A stretch of DNA of 64,000 nucleotides from Veillonella criceti (GTDB lineage Bacteria; Bacillota; Negativicutes; Veillonellales; Veillonellaceae): assembly GCF_900460315.1 (NCBI RefSeq), contig NZ_UHIO01000001.1, positions 1-64,000 of the forward strand. Direction: 5' to 3'. A program made the translations under genes and the position numbers. The notes under the pieces were generated by a model, which worked only from the letters and a program-made list of their open reading frames with translations, made no database searches and was not told the DNA's origin. How positions within the stretch are numbered: position 1 is the stretch's first letter; every line of letters starts with the position of its first letter. Of this stretch, positions 9,207 through 17,960 are shown piece after piece.

Positions 9207-10499
9207 ATGAAAAAACGTTTTGCAGCCGTATTCGCAGCAACTGCTGTACTTGGTGTAACTACTGCTTTCGCAGCTAATCCATTCTCTGATGTAACTCCTA
9301 ATGATTGGGCATACCAAAGTGTAGCGCAATTAGCACAAGCTGGTGTAATCAATGGTTACCCAGATGGCACTTTCAAAGGCCAGAACAACATCACTCGTTA
9401 CGAAATGGCTCAAATGGTAGCTAAAGCTATGGCGAATGAATCTCGTGCTAATGCAGAACAACAAGCTATGATTAACCGTTTGGCTAATGAATTCTCTGAA
9501 GAATTAAATAACTTAGGTGTTCGCGTTGCTGACTTAGAAAACAAAGTAGGTAATGTAAAAGTAACTGGTGACGCTCGTCTTCGTTATGAAGGTTCCGATA
9601 CAAAAGGAATGATTAGCTCTGAAAATAAAGATAAAAAATCTTTATTCGATATGCGTGGCCGTGTACAATTCAATGCTAACGTAAATGACAATACATCCGC
9701 TGTTATCCGTGTAACAAGTGGTGATATGGAATTTGGCGATGCTAAAAACTCTGCTGATGTAGAATTTGATCGCGTATATGTAGCTCATAAATTTGGTAAA
9801 GATACAACCGCTGTAGCTGGTCGTTTCGGTGCTGTAGTTGGTAATGGTTTAGTATACGATGATACATTCGATGGTGCTGGCCTTACTTATGACAACGGTA
9901 ACTTCTCCGCAACTGCTGCTTATGGTTCCTTCATGGAAGGCGGCTTATTTGATAATGCAGACAATAGCCGTAAATATGCTACTGGGTATAATTTTACTGA
10001 TGAAACTGCTGATAGCAACCCAACTGTTACTATCTTACAGGCAAAAGGTAAACTTGGTGAACATGCAACCTTAGGTGGTTTCTATACCTTTGGGAATAAG
10101 AACTTTGATAATGACATCTACGGTGGTTCCTTAGACCTTAACTTTGATAAAGTTTGGATCGGTGGTGAATATGCAACATTCGCTGATGAAGATGGTGTTG
10201 TAAAATCTGATGATAAAGATGCATGGGTAGCTGGTATTGGTTATGGTGACTATGATATTGCTAAACAAGGTACTTGGGGTGTTAAAGTTCAATACTTTGA
10301 TGAAGGTAAATACTCTCCAGTAGTAAGCTCCACTTGGAATCAGCCATACAACAGCGATTACAAAGCTTGGATGGCTAGCGTTGATTACGCATTAGCTGAT
10401 AATGTAGGTCTTTCTGGTTACTATACATTTAATGCAGAAGACCAAAGCGGTAATGAATTAGGTGATTACTACCGTGCAGAATTAAACTACAAATTCTAA
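9207..10499 (+). CDS. SLH-domain outer-membrane porin (OmpM-like), copy 1
   Basis: 431 residues from the ATG at 9207; an upstream TTG at 9177 is in frame but lacks a ribosome site. Signal peptide MKKRFAAVFAATAVLGVTTAFA. One SLH domain follows (NPFSDVTPNDWAYQSVAQLA to ITRYEMAQMVAKAM, about residues 23-80) and binds modified peptidoglycan in Negativicutes. Then comes a helical linker ending in LGVRVADLENKVGNV, and a beta-barrel rich in alternating aromatic/glycine strands ending in YRAELNYKF with the C-terminal Phe typical of outer-membrane barrels. It tethers the outer membrane to the wall and forms pores. It has its own promoter region and terminator. Its SLH region differs from copies 2 and 3 at many synonymous sites. 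Confidence 0.93.
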   Translation: MKKRFAAVFAATAVLGVTTAFAANPFSDVTPNDWAYQSVAQLAQAGVINGYPDGTFKGQNNITRYEMAQMVAKAMANESRANAEQQAMINRLANEFSEELNNLGVRVADLENKVGNVKVTGDARLRYEGSDTKGMISSENKDKKSLFDMRGRVQFNANVNDNTSAVIRVTSGDMEFGDAKNSADVEFDRVYVAHKFGKDTTAVAGRFGAVVGNGLVYDDTFDGAGLTYDNGNFSATAAYGSFMEGGLFDNADNSRKYATGYNFTDETADSNPTVTILQAKGKLGEHATLGGFYTFGNKNFDNDIYGGSLDLNFDKVWIGGEYATFADEDGVVKSDDKDAWVAGIGYGDYDIAKQGTWGVKVQYFDEGKYSPVVSSTWNQPYNSDYKAWMASVDYALADNVGLSGYYTFNAEDQSGNELGDYYRAELNYKF

Positions 10500-10593
10500 T
10501 AGAAAAAAATAGATAAATTATCGAATAGTTAGATTATGTTGAAAAATATTTTTATAAAAATATTTGAGAAAGTAATGTAACTTAAAATTCAAA

Positions 10594-10630
10594 AAAGACA
10601 GTTAACTTAAGGGTTAACTGTCTTTTTATT
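10594..10630 (+). terminator. Terminator of SLH porin 1
   Basis: AAAGACAGTTAAC (10594-10606) pairs perfectly with GTTAACTGTCTTT (10613-10625), followed by T and A bases. Confidence 0.9.
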
Positions 10631-10675
10631 TATTGAGAATAAAACTGATATAGGGCAGTTGAGTTTTTCAAAAGC

Positions 10676-10704
10676 TTTACAAAGTGAATTTTGTGTGATA
10701 CTAT
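10676..10704 (+). promoter_or_regulatory. Putative sigma-70 promoter of SLH porin 2
   Basis: TTTACA (10676-10681), a 17-base spacer, and TACTAT (10699-10704) form a reasonable promoter about 170 bases before the gene. It lies outside the 361-bp inverted repeat, so it would stay in place if the segment between the repeats flipped. Confidence 0.55.
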
Positions 10705-10762
10705 AGCTGTAGATTCAGTGAAGTACCAAAAGTTGTTGACTGAGAAACGTAAGTCACTTGTG

Positions 10763-10823
10763 AGGAAACATGGACACTCCATTTAAGATTACGGAGTATT
10801 GGAAAATAACGAGTAGGGACTAA
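10763..10823 (+). promoter_or_regulatory. Porin 2 leader with a possible 17-codon upstream ORF
   Basis: GTGAGGAAAC is followed by an ATG at 10770 that opens a 17-codon frame (MDTPFKITEYWKITSRD) ending at 10823. The start of this block is shared with the leader of porin 1. It may be a translated leader peptide or an RNA/protein binding element. The conserved part covers the ribosome-site-like GAGG and the first four codons only. Confidence 0.45.
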
Positions 10824-10861
10824 ACAGAATCATTGTATATTATTTTTCTGTTTTTTACCGA

Positions 10862-11222
10862 AAGGGGTAATTACAATGAAAAAACGTTTTGCAGCCGTAT
10901 TTGCAGCAACAGCTGTACTTGGCGTAACAACTGCATTCGCAGCTAACCCATTCTCCGATGTAACTCCTAACGATTGGGCATACCAGAGCGTAGCTCAATT
11001 AGCAGCAGCTGGTGTAATCAACGGTTACCCAGATGGCACTTTCAAAGGCCAGAACAACATCACTCGTTACGAAATGGCTCAAATGGTAGCTAAAGCTATG
11101 GCTAACGAAGCTCGTGCAAACGCTGAACAACAAGCTTTGATTAACCGTTTAGCTGACGAATTCTCCAGCGAATTAAACAACTTGGGCGTTCGTGTTGCTA
11201 CTTTGGAAAACAAAGTTGGTAA
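10862..11222 (+). repeat. Left copy of a 361-bp perfect inverted repeat
   Basis: From AAGGGG of the ribosome binding site through the signal peptide and SLH domain of porin 2, the sequence is the exact reverse complement of 19026-19386. I compared the two copies line by line. The first mismatch is at 11223/19025, and upstream the match stops at 10862/19386. Porin 1 is clearly more different over the same region. Confidence 0.93.
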
Positions 11223-12186
11223 TGTAAAAGTTACTGGTGATGCTCGTCTTCGTTATAAAGGCTTTGAAGAGAAAGGTAACTTTGAAGATAATAAAGACAA
11301 TTCTCGCTACAATAAAAAATCTCAGTTTGATTACCGTGGCCGTGTACAATTCAATGCAACTGTAAATGAAAATACTTCTGCAGTTGTTCGTATTTCTACA
11401 GGCGATACTGAATTTGGTGATTCTCAAGATACTGATGTGACATTTGATCGTGTATATGTGGCACATCAATTTGGCGAAGATACTACTGGTGTAGTTGGCC
11501 GTTTTGGTGCAGTTGTTGGTAATGGTTTAATCTATGATGACGCTTTTGATGGTGCTGCTTTAGCATACGATAATGGTAACTTCCAAGCATTAGCAGGCTA
11601 TGGTTCTTTCGTTAAAGGCGCTTTTAAATCTCTAAAAGATATTAATAAAGATGGCTATACTAATGCAGATGACAACTTAAAAGTAACTTTACTTCAAGCT
11701 AAAGGGAAACTTGGTGAACATGTTACTTTAGGCGGTTTCTATGCATTCACTAATGATAATGGTGAGCTTTATAGCAATGAATTAAAATTAAAAGATGATG
11801 CTGATATCTATGGTGGTTCCTTAGATCTTAACTTTGATAAAGTTTGGATTGGTGGCGAATATGCTACATTCTCTGAAGATGCAGCTAATAAAGATTATGG
11901 TAATGATGCTTGGGTAGCTGGTATTGGCTTTGGTAATTATAACATCAAAGAACAAGGTACTTGGGGCGTTAAAGTTCAATACTTTGATCTTGCAGAAGTT
12001 TCCCCTGTATTTAGCTCTACTTGGAATCAACCATATGATAACGATTATAAAACATGGATGGCTACAGTAGATTATGCACTAGCTAATAACGTTGGCTTAT
12101 CTGCATACTGGGCATTCAATGGTGAAGAACAAGATGGTACTGATGTAGGTGACTTCTATCGTGCAGAATTAAACTACAAATTCTAA
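10876..12186 (+). CDS. SLH-domain outer-membrane porin (OmpM-like), copy 2
   Basis: 436 residues, with signal peptide, one SLH domain (about residues 23-80), a helical linker to about residue 120, and a beta-barrel ending in YRAELNYKF. The signal peptide and SLH segment are identical at DNA level to porin 3. The barrel diverges sharply after ARLRY: loops around residues 130-150, 245-265 and 285-310 differ in length and sequence. It has a promoter, a leader and a terminator of its own, so it is the copy expected to be expressed in the orientation shown. The barrel loops are the likely surface-exposed, antigenically variable parts. Confidence 0.94.
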   Translation: MKKRFAAVFAATAVLGVTTAFAANPFSDVTPNDWAYQSVAQLAAAGVINGYPDGTFKGQNNITRYEMAQMVAKAMANEARANAEQQALINRLADEFSSELNNLGVRVATLENKVGNVKVTGDARLRYKGFEEKGNFEDNKDNSRYNKKSQFDYRGRVQFNATVNENTSAVVRISTGDTEFGDSQDTDVTFDRVYVAHQFGEDTTGVVGRFGAVVGNGLIYDDAFDGAALAYDNGNFQALAGYGSFVKGAFKSLKDINKDGYTNADDNLKVTLLQAKGKLGEHVTLGGFYAFTNDNGELYSNELKLKDDADIYGGSLDLNFDKVWIGGEYATFSEDAANKDYGNDAWVAGIGFGNYNIKEQGTWGVKVQYFDLAEVSPVFSSTWNQPYDNDYKTWMATVDYALANNVGLSAYWAFNGEEQDGTDVGDFYRAELNYKF

Positions 12187-12225
12187 TTTTATAAATTAGT
12201 GAACAGTTTAATCTAATTTAATACT

Positions 12226-12262
12226 AAAAGGCAATTCTGTTTTAACAGGATTGCCTTTTTAA
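12226..12262 (+). terminator. Terminator of SLH porin 2
   Basis: AAAAGGCAATTCTGT pairs with ACAGGATTGCCTTTT (one G-T pair) across a 4-base loop, followed by T bases. Confidence 0.9.
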
Positions 12263-12282
12263 AATTTCTTTATTAAATGTTA

Positions 12283-12319
12283 GGGTTATAGGACAAAATG
12301 GGGCTCTTTGTCAAATTTT
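12283..12319 (+). repeat. Remnant IS tips: an IS1249-type end and a duplicated ISL3-type tip
   Basis: GGGTTATAGGACAAAATG (from 12283) equals the first 18 bases of the IS1249-type element at 15122. It is followed at 12302-12319 by GGCTCTTTGTCAAATTTT, an exact extra copy of the ISL3-type tip that starts again at 12320. These are scars of earlier insertions. Confidence 0.7.
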
Positions 12320-12379
12320 GGCTCTTTGTCAAATTTTGGGGCGCTAAAGAGATTATGCACTCTTGGAAAGGACATGCAA

Positions 12380-13713
12380 GGCTTATAGGACAAAAAGTGT
12401 GTGTGAAAACCACTATAACATCAGTAACCATCTGTGTTTATAGCGGTTTAATCTTTTTCTTCCGAACTTTGAGGGTGGACAAAAGTGTGTGTAAAATGTG
12501 CTATAAACCCTTGCCAGAACTGGGCTAACTATCATTTAATCTTCTTAAAATACGAGTTTTTGAGGAGAAGATTATGAGAATAGCAAAATGTCCTAATTGT
12601 GGAAGAAAATCTATAAAACACGGTATATTGAAATCAGGTTCGCAAAGATGGTTTTGTAAAGGGTGCAAAGTAGCATTTACTTTACAAATAGATACTCAGG
12701 CAAAGTCATTTAAAAGTTTTTTAAATTGGTTATTTAGTAAAGAAGTCCAAAAGGATATGCTTGGTCAAGGACATACTTTTAGGCGCTCTACAAAGCGGTT
12801 TTGGAGTCTTTGGCCACTTCCTCCAAAGATTGATGAACCTAGAGATGTTGTGTATGTTGATGGGATTTACCTTTCAAGAAAACTCTGTGTTTTAATCTGT
12901 TGTGATGATATGCATGTATTAGGGTGGTATGTGTGTAGAACTGAAAATTCTAGAGCTTGGACTTGCTTAATAGAACGGATTGCTGAACCAAAGGTAGTCA
13001 TATCTGATGGTGGTCCAGGGTTTGCAAAAGCACTTAAGAGCGTGTGGCCTTTGGCAAGTCATCAGAGATGTTTATTTCATGCTTTTTGCCAAGTTAGACG
13101 ATATACAACAAGTCGCCCTAAGACAATGGCGGGTAGAGATTTATATTTGATTGCACGTGAGTTATTTTGGGTGAAAACATCAGAATCTGCTTGTGCATGG
13201 ATTGAAAAACTAAGAAATTGGAGAACCGTGTATAATACGTTTCTCCAAGAAATGACTACCGATGAAAATGGTAATAAACGCTCTACTCATGAGCGTTTAT
13301 TAAAAGCTGAAAGTTCCTTATTAAAGCTTGTTAAACAGCATACTTTATTTACTTTTATTGAGATGGCAGATATTTCAGTGCCTACAACTAATAACTACAT
13401 AGAGGGTGGCGTAAACGCACAATTAAGAGATATGTTAAGATCACATAGAGGATTATCTCTTGAGAGACGATTAAAAGCGGTCTATTGGTGGTGCTATATG
13501 CACTCACCTAGACCGCTTTCTATATCTGAAATATTAAAAGTTATGCCCACAGATGAATCTATTTCGCTTATCTATCAACGATTTAATGAACGAAATAAAG
13601 TAGATTATTCTATCCCTCAATGGGGTGATGGACTTGCATGGAATGAGCTTCATAAATCTACAGAATTTCCTACTTATTGGGATTAGCCACACACACTTTT
13701 TGTCCTATAACCC
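12380..13713 (+). mobile_element. IS1249-type (IS256 family) insertion sequence, copy A
   Basis: 1334 bp, bounded by 26-base inverted repeats with one mismatch (tip GGSTTATAGGACAAAAAG). It is flanked by the 8-bp target duplication ACATGCAA at 12372-12379 and 13714-13721. It sits inside the 3' end of ISL3 copy A. The left end carries a hairpin (about 12406-12452) followed by a second, subterminal copy of the tip motif near 12476. Confidence 0.88.
12574..13686 (+). CDS. IS1249-type (IS256 family) transposase, copy A
   Basis: 370 residues. The N-terminal zinc ribbon has CPNCGRKS and WFCKGCKVAF. The catalytic core includes VVYVDGIYL (first Asp), VVISDGGPGF (second Asp) and QRCLFHAFCQVRRYTTSRPKT, with the late Glu probably in NNYIEGGVNAQLR. 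These are hallmarks of the IS1249 branch of mutator-like IS256 transposases. The ATG follows a GAGGAG site. Intact and probably active. It is related to copy B at 15149-16270 but clearly not identical, so the two arrived separately. Confidence 0.88.
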   Translation: MRIAKCPNCGRKSIKHGILKSGSQRWFCKGCKVAFTLQIDTQAKSFKSFLNWLFSKEVQKDMLGQGHTFRRSTKRFWSLWPLPPKIDEPRDVVYVDGIYLSRKLCVLICCDDMHVLGWYVCRTENSRAWTCLIERIAEPKVVISDGGPGFAKALKSVWPLASHQRCLFHAFCQVRRYTTSRPKTMAGRDLYLIARELFWVKTSESACAWIEKLRNWRTVYNTFLQEMTTDENGNKRSTHERLLKAESSLLKLVKQHTLFTFIEMADISVPTTNNYIEGGVNAQLRDMLRSHRGLSLERRLKAVYWWCYMHSPRPLSISEILKVMPTDESISLIYQRFNERNKVDYSIPQWGDGLAWNELHKSTEFPTYWD

Positions 13714-14921
13714 ACATGCAACGTAGTTGTTGCGTGTCCTTTTTCTGTATTAATGAATAAAATCCGGTTACGAAATCGTTCAAAGTTTTGTAGACCAAAC
13801 GAACAACGTTTAAGAGCCTTTATTTTGTTGTTATAGCCTTCTGTAAAGCCATTTGAATAGGGTAAAGTTAAGGCATTAATAATTTCATTTCGCCAAAAGT
13901 TAAAGGTCTTTAAGAGTGATTGAAATTCAGGTAAATCAGAACTAGCGACTAAGGAGAGCCATTGATCGAGGGCCCATTGTAAATTTGCGTTATCTTTAAA
14001 TTTTAAAACGCGAGAAAATGCTTGTTTTAGTGAATAGGCACGATGTAATCGTGGCGAATAATGGAACATATCCATAAGCTTGTTAAACTCTTTATCTGTT
14101 AATGCTTCAAAGTGTTTAATTAGTATTCGTTTATTGGTTTTAAAGGTACGACTTACATTACATAATGAATTTTGTTCTGACTTACGTACACGTTCTAATG
14201 CAAAGGTAACTAGGCGTATTAGGTGGAACCTATCAGCTACAATTTCCGCATGAGGGAACCAAGTTTTCATAACAGCACGAAATTGAAGTGACATATCCAT
14301 AGTAATGTATTTTACGTTGTTTCGAATGTATCTAGGAAATTGAGCAAAGTATTTAGCTAATTCTGTAGTATCTCGTTTGGGCAAGATATCGAGTATTTTA
14401 TGAGATTCTGGATCAGTAAGAATGACCTGGTATTTCTGACCCGCTGCATTTCCTTTGAACTCATCAATAGATAATACGGTTGGCAAGTTGCTAGGCCGAC
14501 TATACTTAATTTCTCTAAAGATTCTGAGTACTTGGTTTATGCTTACATGGCAATGGTTAGCAACAGCTTTGAAGGATGTTATCTCAGAGAGTTGTTGACA
14601 TATTACTTCACGAAGTCTCGGGGTTGTTCTAAGATAGTGAGTAGAAAACTCTGTTTTTTCATTGAAAGTACGTCCACACGTGCATATATAGCGACGCTGA
14701 CGATATAAGAGCAGGATTGATTTTTCATTCGCCGTAGTATGCTGAATTTTGCGGTTAGTATAGCCTTTAATTCGTGTAGTTTGTGAATGGCAATTAGGGC
14801 ATCTATGAGGACGTACGGGACTTTCTACGTAAAGTAAGTATTCTGAGCGGGTTTCACGCATATTTTTAATATATTCTGCTTTAATTCCGAGTAAATTTCC
14901 TATATAATTAAGTGTAGACAT
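13683..14921 (-). CDS. ISL3-family transposase, copy A (C-terminus altered by an IS insertion)
   Basis: About 412 residues from the ATG at 14921 (MSTLNYIGNLLG), which has an AAAGGA site upstream; a longer open frame to 15014 lacks one. An N-terminal zinc-finger region has RCPNCHS and YICTCGRTF. A DDE core follows (LSIDEFKG, TMDMSLQFR, ADRFHLIRL, GFTEGYNNKIKALKR). The IS1249-type copy A landed at the last codons, so the protein now ends ...HVGYRTKSVCG, read from the inserted element's tip, instead of the HVLSKSA seen in copy B. The core is intact, so it may still work, but its own right end is now 1.3 kb further away. Confidence 0.85.
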   Translation of the reverse strand: MSTLNYIGNLLGIKAEYIKNMRETRSEYLLYVESPVRPHRCPNCHSQTTRIKGYTNRKIQHTTANEKSILLLYRQRRYICTCGRTFNEKTEFSTHYLRTTPRLREVICQQLSEITSFKAVANHCHVSINQVLRIFREIKYSRPSNLPTVLSIDEFKGNAAGQKYQVILTDPESHKILDILPKRDTTELAKYFAQFPRYIRNNVKYITMDMSLQFRAVMKTWFPHAEIVADRFHLIRLVTFALERVRKSEQNSLCNVSRTFKTNKRILIKHFEALTDKEFNKLMDMFHYSPRLHRAYSLKQAFSRVLKFKDNANLQWALDQWLSLVASSDLPEFQSLLKTFNFWRNEIINALTLPYSNGFTEGYNNKIKALKRCSFGLQNFERFRNRILFINTEKGHATTTLHVGYRTKSVCG

Positions 14922-15067
14922 ATTAAGTAAACATCCTTTCATAATGGTTTCGTCGCTTTTATTGTAACGGATTTTATTCAATATGTCTTTTTTTATATAA
15001 AAAAGTAGGCCCAAGAGGACACGCAGTTTGCGTTTCTCTTTAGCGCCCCAAAATTTGACAAAGAGCC

Positions 15068-15121
15068 GATTAAAAGCGGTCTATTGGTGGTGCTATATGC
15101 ACTCACCTAGACCGCTTTCTA
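15068..15121 (+). repeat. 54-bp relic of an IS1249-type transposase gene
   Basis: This stretch matches the copy A transposase gene at about 13469-13522 almost base for base, and the match continues for a few bases beyond the next IS. It forms an 11-bp perfect hairpin (AAAGCGGTCTA / TAGACCGCTTT). It is all that remains of a third IS1249-type element. Confidence 0.75.
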
Positions 15122-16469
15122 GGGTTATAGGACAAAATGTGTTGCTGATTAGTCCCAATAATTATCAGGAAGAGAATCATAATTATGCAAATCACCCCAA
15201 AGAATAGCATCTCCCCAAGTAGGAATTGAAGCTTCTAATTGGGCTTTGGTACTCATATCGGAATAAAGCTTCGCAATACTCTTGTCTGTAGGCATTACTT
15301 TTAAAATTTCAGAAGCTGAAAGCGGTTTCGGTGAGTGTAAATAACACCACCAAAAAACCGCTTTTATTCTTCTTTCAATAGATAGCCCTCTATGGAATCT
15401 AAGCATGGCTCTGAGTTGAGCATTAACAGCTCCTTCAATCCGATTATTAGTTGCTGGAAGGTTCCGCGCCTCGGCAAAAGGACTCTCAAGATAAGTAAAT
15501 AACGTATTCGTTTTTACAAGTCTAATTAACGAGTATTCAGCCTTAAGTAAACGCTCATGAGTAGGTCTAAGAGTTCCTGATTCGTCTCTGGTCATTTCAC
15601 TCAAAAACTCTTTATGCTTTATTTTCCAATTAGTTAATCTAGTAATCCAAATAACAGCTTGATCTTTACTCTCTATATGTAACAAATCTTTAGCAAGGGT
15701 ATATAATTCAAATCCTGCCAAAGTTTTAGGCCTGCTAGTTGTATACTTCTTTACCTGACAAAATGCATGAAACGTACACCGCTGATGTTTGGCTTTCGGC
15801 CAAACTTTTTTTAATGCTTTTTTAAAACCTGTTCCACCATCTGAAACAACTAGAATGGGCTCTCTGATTCGTCTCAATAAAGCTTCCCAAGCTTTAGAAT
15901 GTTCATAACGACAAAGATACCATCCTAGAACATGTTTTTCGTCACAGCAAATAAGAATGCAGGCTTTCTTAGATAAATAAATTCCATCAACAAATACAAT
16001 ATTTCGTTGTTCTTCTATTTTAGATGGCATAGGCCATATATCCCAAAACACGGATGACTTTCTACGAAACGTATGGCCTTTACCAGGCATTACCTTTTGA
16101 CTTTGTTTACTAAATAACCAATTTTGAAATATCTTTAACTGCTTAGCTGAATTATCTATTGTATAGATAAAGGAAGACTTACAATGATTACAATACCAAC
16201 GTTGAGTTCCGGCACTTGTCTTTCCATTCTTTTTACACGAAAATCCACAATTAATACATTTTATACGCATGACTATGCAATCCTCCTAAATTTATTATTT
16301 CTAGGAAGATAAAACCTCATTTAAGTCAGTAATTGCAAGTGCTTTCAGCATTTTTAGCAACACATTTTGTCCGACCTCTAACTTCTTCAAAAAAACTTAA
16401 AAAGGCGATGAGCCTAGATAACTACTAGGTTCATCGCCTTTTACAGCAACACATTTTGTCCTATAACCC
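15122..16469 (-). mobile_element. IS1249-type (IS256 family) insertion sequence, copy B
   Basis: 1348 bp with near-perfect terminal inverted repeats (tip GGGTTATAGGACAAAATG, followed by TGTTGCTG). It is flanked by the 8-bp duplication GCTTTCTA at 15114-15121 and 16470-16477, inside the 54-bp relic. Before the transposase start lies a strong hairpin (AAAAAGGCGATGA / TCATCGCCTTTT, about 16398-16442), bracketed by a terminal and a subterminal copy of the tip motif. Confidence 0.88.
15149..16270 (-). CDS. IS1249-type (IS256 family) transposase, copy B
   Basis: 373 residues. It has a zinc ribbon at the N-terminus (CINCGFSCK, WYCNHCKSSF) and the catalytic landmarks IVFVDGIYL, LVVSDGGTGF and QRCTFHAFCQVKKYTTSRPKT, with a late acidic residue in NNRIEGAVNAQLR. 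It is intact, starts at an ATG with an AGGAGG-like site, and is a diverged paralogue of copy A. It lies close to its own left inverted repeat. Confidence 0.88.
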   Translation of the reverse strand: MRIKCINCGFSCKKNGKTSAGTQRWYCNHCKSSFIYTIDNSAKQLKIFQNWLFSKQSQKVMPGKGHTFRRKSSVFWDIWPMPSKIEEQRNIVFVDGIYLSKKACILICCDEKHVLGWYLCRYEHSKAWEALLRRIREPILVVSDGGTGFKKALKKVWPKAKHQRCTFHAFCQVKKYTTSRPKTLAGFELYTLAKDLLHIESKDQAVIWITRLTNWKIKHKEFLSEMTRDESGTLRPTHERLLKAEYSLIRLVKTNTLFTYLESPFAEARNLPATNNRIEGAVNAQLRAMLRFHRGLSIERRIKAVFWWCYLHSPKPLSASEILKVMPTDKSIAKLYSDMSTKAQLEASIPTWGDAILWGDLHNYDSLPDNYWD

Positions 16470-16479
16470 GCTTTCTATA

Positions 16480-16515
16480 TGTACAGCCGAATAGGCATGA
16501 CTAATCGGCTGTACA
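16480..16515. repeat. 11-bp inverted repeat TGTACAGCCGA / TCGGCTGTACA
   Basis: TGTACAGCCGA (16480-16490) and its exact complement (16505-16515) flank 14 bases. It lies beyond the end of porin 3 on that gene's strand, just past the terminator. It could be a second terminator stem, a protein-binding site or an IS scar. Confidence 0.6.
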
Positions 16516-16519
16516 TACA

Positions 16520-16552
16520 AAAACAACCACTCCCAAAGGAAGTGGTTGTTTT
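16520..16552 (-). terminator. Terminator of SLH porin 3, now separated from its gene by an IS
   Basis: AAAACAACCACT (16520-16531) pairs with AGTGGTTGTTTT (16541-16552); read on the minus strand it ends in T. Removing ISL3 copy B (16555-17960) and one copy of its target duplication would place it about 40 bases after the porin 3 stop. Porin 3 transcripts must now pass the IS before reaching it. Confidence 0.75.
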
Positions 16553-16554
16553 AT

Positions 16555-17960
16555 GGTTCTATAATTTATTTTGGGGCGCTAAAGAGAAACGCAAACTGCG
16601 TGTCCTCTTGGCGCCTACTTTTTTATATAAAAAAAGACATATTGAATAAAATCCGTTACAATAAAAGCGACGAAACCATTATGAAAGGATGTTTACTCAA
16701 TATGTCTACACTTAATTATATAGGAAATTTACTCGGAATCAAAGCAGAATATATAAAAAATATGCGTGAAACTAGCTCAGAATACTTACTTTACGTAGAA
16801 AGTCCTGTACGTCCTCATAGATGCCCTAATTGCCATTCACAAACTACACGAATAAAAGGCTATACTAACCGAAAAATTCAGCATACTACAGCGAATGAAA
16901 AAACCATTCTTCTCTTATATCGTCAACGTCGTTATATATGCACGTGCGGACGCACTTTCAATGAAAAAACAGAGTTTTCTTCTCGCTATCTTAGAACAAC
17001 CCCAAGACTTCGTGAAGTAATATGTCAACAACTCTCTGAAGTAACATCTTACCAAGCTGTGGCTAAGCATTGCCATGTAAGCGTAAACCAAGTACTAAGA
17101 GTCTTTAACGAAATTAACTATAGTCGCCCCTCAACACTACCACCTGTACTATCTATTGATGAATTCAAAGGCAATGCAGCTGGTCAAAAATACCAAGTCA
17201 TTCTTACTGATCCAGAAACGCATAAAATACTAGATATTCTGCCTAAACGAGATACTACGGAACTAGCGAAATACTTTGCTCAATTCCCTAGATATATACG
17301 AAATAATGTAAAATACATCACAATGGATATGTCTCTTCAATTTCGTTCGGTTATGAAATCTTGGTTCCCCAAGCTGAAATTGTAGCCGATAGATTTCACT
17401 TAATACGGTTAGTTACCTTTGCCTTAGAGCGGGTACGCAAAGTAGAGCAAAATCTATTATGTAATGTAAGTCGTACATTTAAAGCCAATAAACGAGTATT
17501 AACTAAACGCTTTGAATCATTAACAGACAAAGAGTTTACTAAACTTATGGATATGTTTCATTATTCGCCCCGATTACATCGTGCCTATACACTAAAACAA
17601 TCCTTTTCTCATGTTTTAAAATTCAAAGATAAAGAAAATATTCAATGGGCCATTGATCAATGGCTATCCTTAGTTGAGGCTTCTGAATTACCTGAGTTTC
17701 AATCACTCTTAAAAACATTTACATTTTGGAGAACCGAAATTATTAATGCCTTAACATTACCCTATTCCAATGGCTTTACAGAAGGTTGTAACAACAAAAT
17801 AAAAGTACTAAAGCGGTGTTCGTTTGGTTTACAAAACTTTGAACGATTTCGTAACCGGATTTTATTCATTAATGCTAAAAAAGGACACGCAACAACTATG
17901 TCGCATGTCCTTTCCAAGAGTGCATAATCTCTTTAGCGCCCCAAAATTTGACAAAGAGCC
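16555..17960 (+). mobile_element. ISL3-type insertion sequence, copy B
   Basis: 1406 bp. The left end, beginning GGTTCT, is an imperfect match to the right tip (...GACAAAGAGCC). It is flanked by the 8-bp duplication TGTTTTAT at 16547-16554 and 17961-17968. Its transposase runs on the plus strand, opposite to copy A, so the two copies also form a long imperfect inverted repeat. Confidence 0.87.
16702..17927 (+). pseudogene. ISL3-family transposase, copy B, one frameshift
   Basis: It starts at MSTLNYIG with an AAAGGA site and is nearly the same as copy A. The frame is lost near 17367-17370, where a run of four C (WFP|QAEI) has lost one base. It continues in another frame as QAEIVADRFHLIRLVTFALE to the natural end HVLSKSA at 17927. 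The codons on both sides are intact, so this is either a very recent inactivation or a homopolymer error. If copy A is active it could act on this copy's ends. Confidence 0.85.

Larger units (their letters stand above)
12320..15067 (-). mobile_element. ISL3-type insertion sequence, copy A, interrupted by an IS1249-type element
   Basis: The left tip GGCTCTTTGTCAAATTTT at 12320 is the inverse of the right tip ending in GACAAAGAGCC at 15067. The element carries an ISL3 transposase on the minus strand. Its 3' end is split at 12372-12379 by the insertion at 12380-13713. Without that insert it is about 1.4 kb, like copy B. I see no matching target duplication at its outer ends, which border other IS remnants. 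Confidence 0.8.

Noticed and set aside
12298-12528. 76-codon frame over the IS tips
   Set aside because: It is made only of the duplicated ISL3 tip and the IS1249 end; it is not a gene.
15068-15121. Regulatory hairpin of its own
   Set aside because: The sequence is a relic of the IS1249-type transposase gene, which contains the same hairpin within its coding region.
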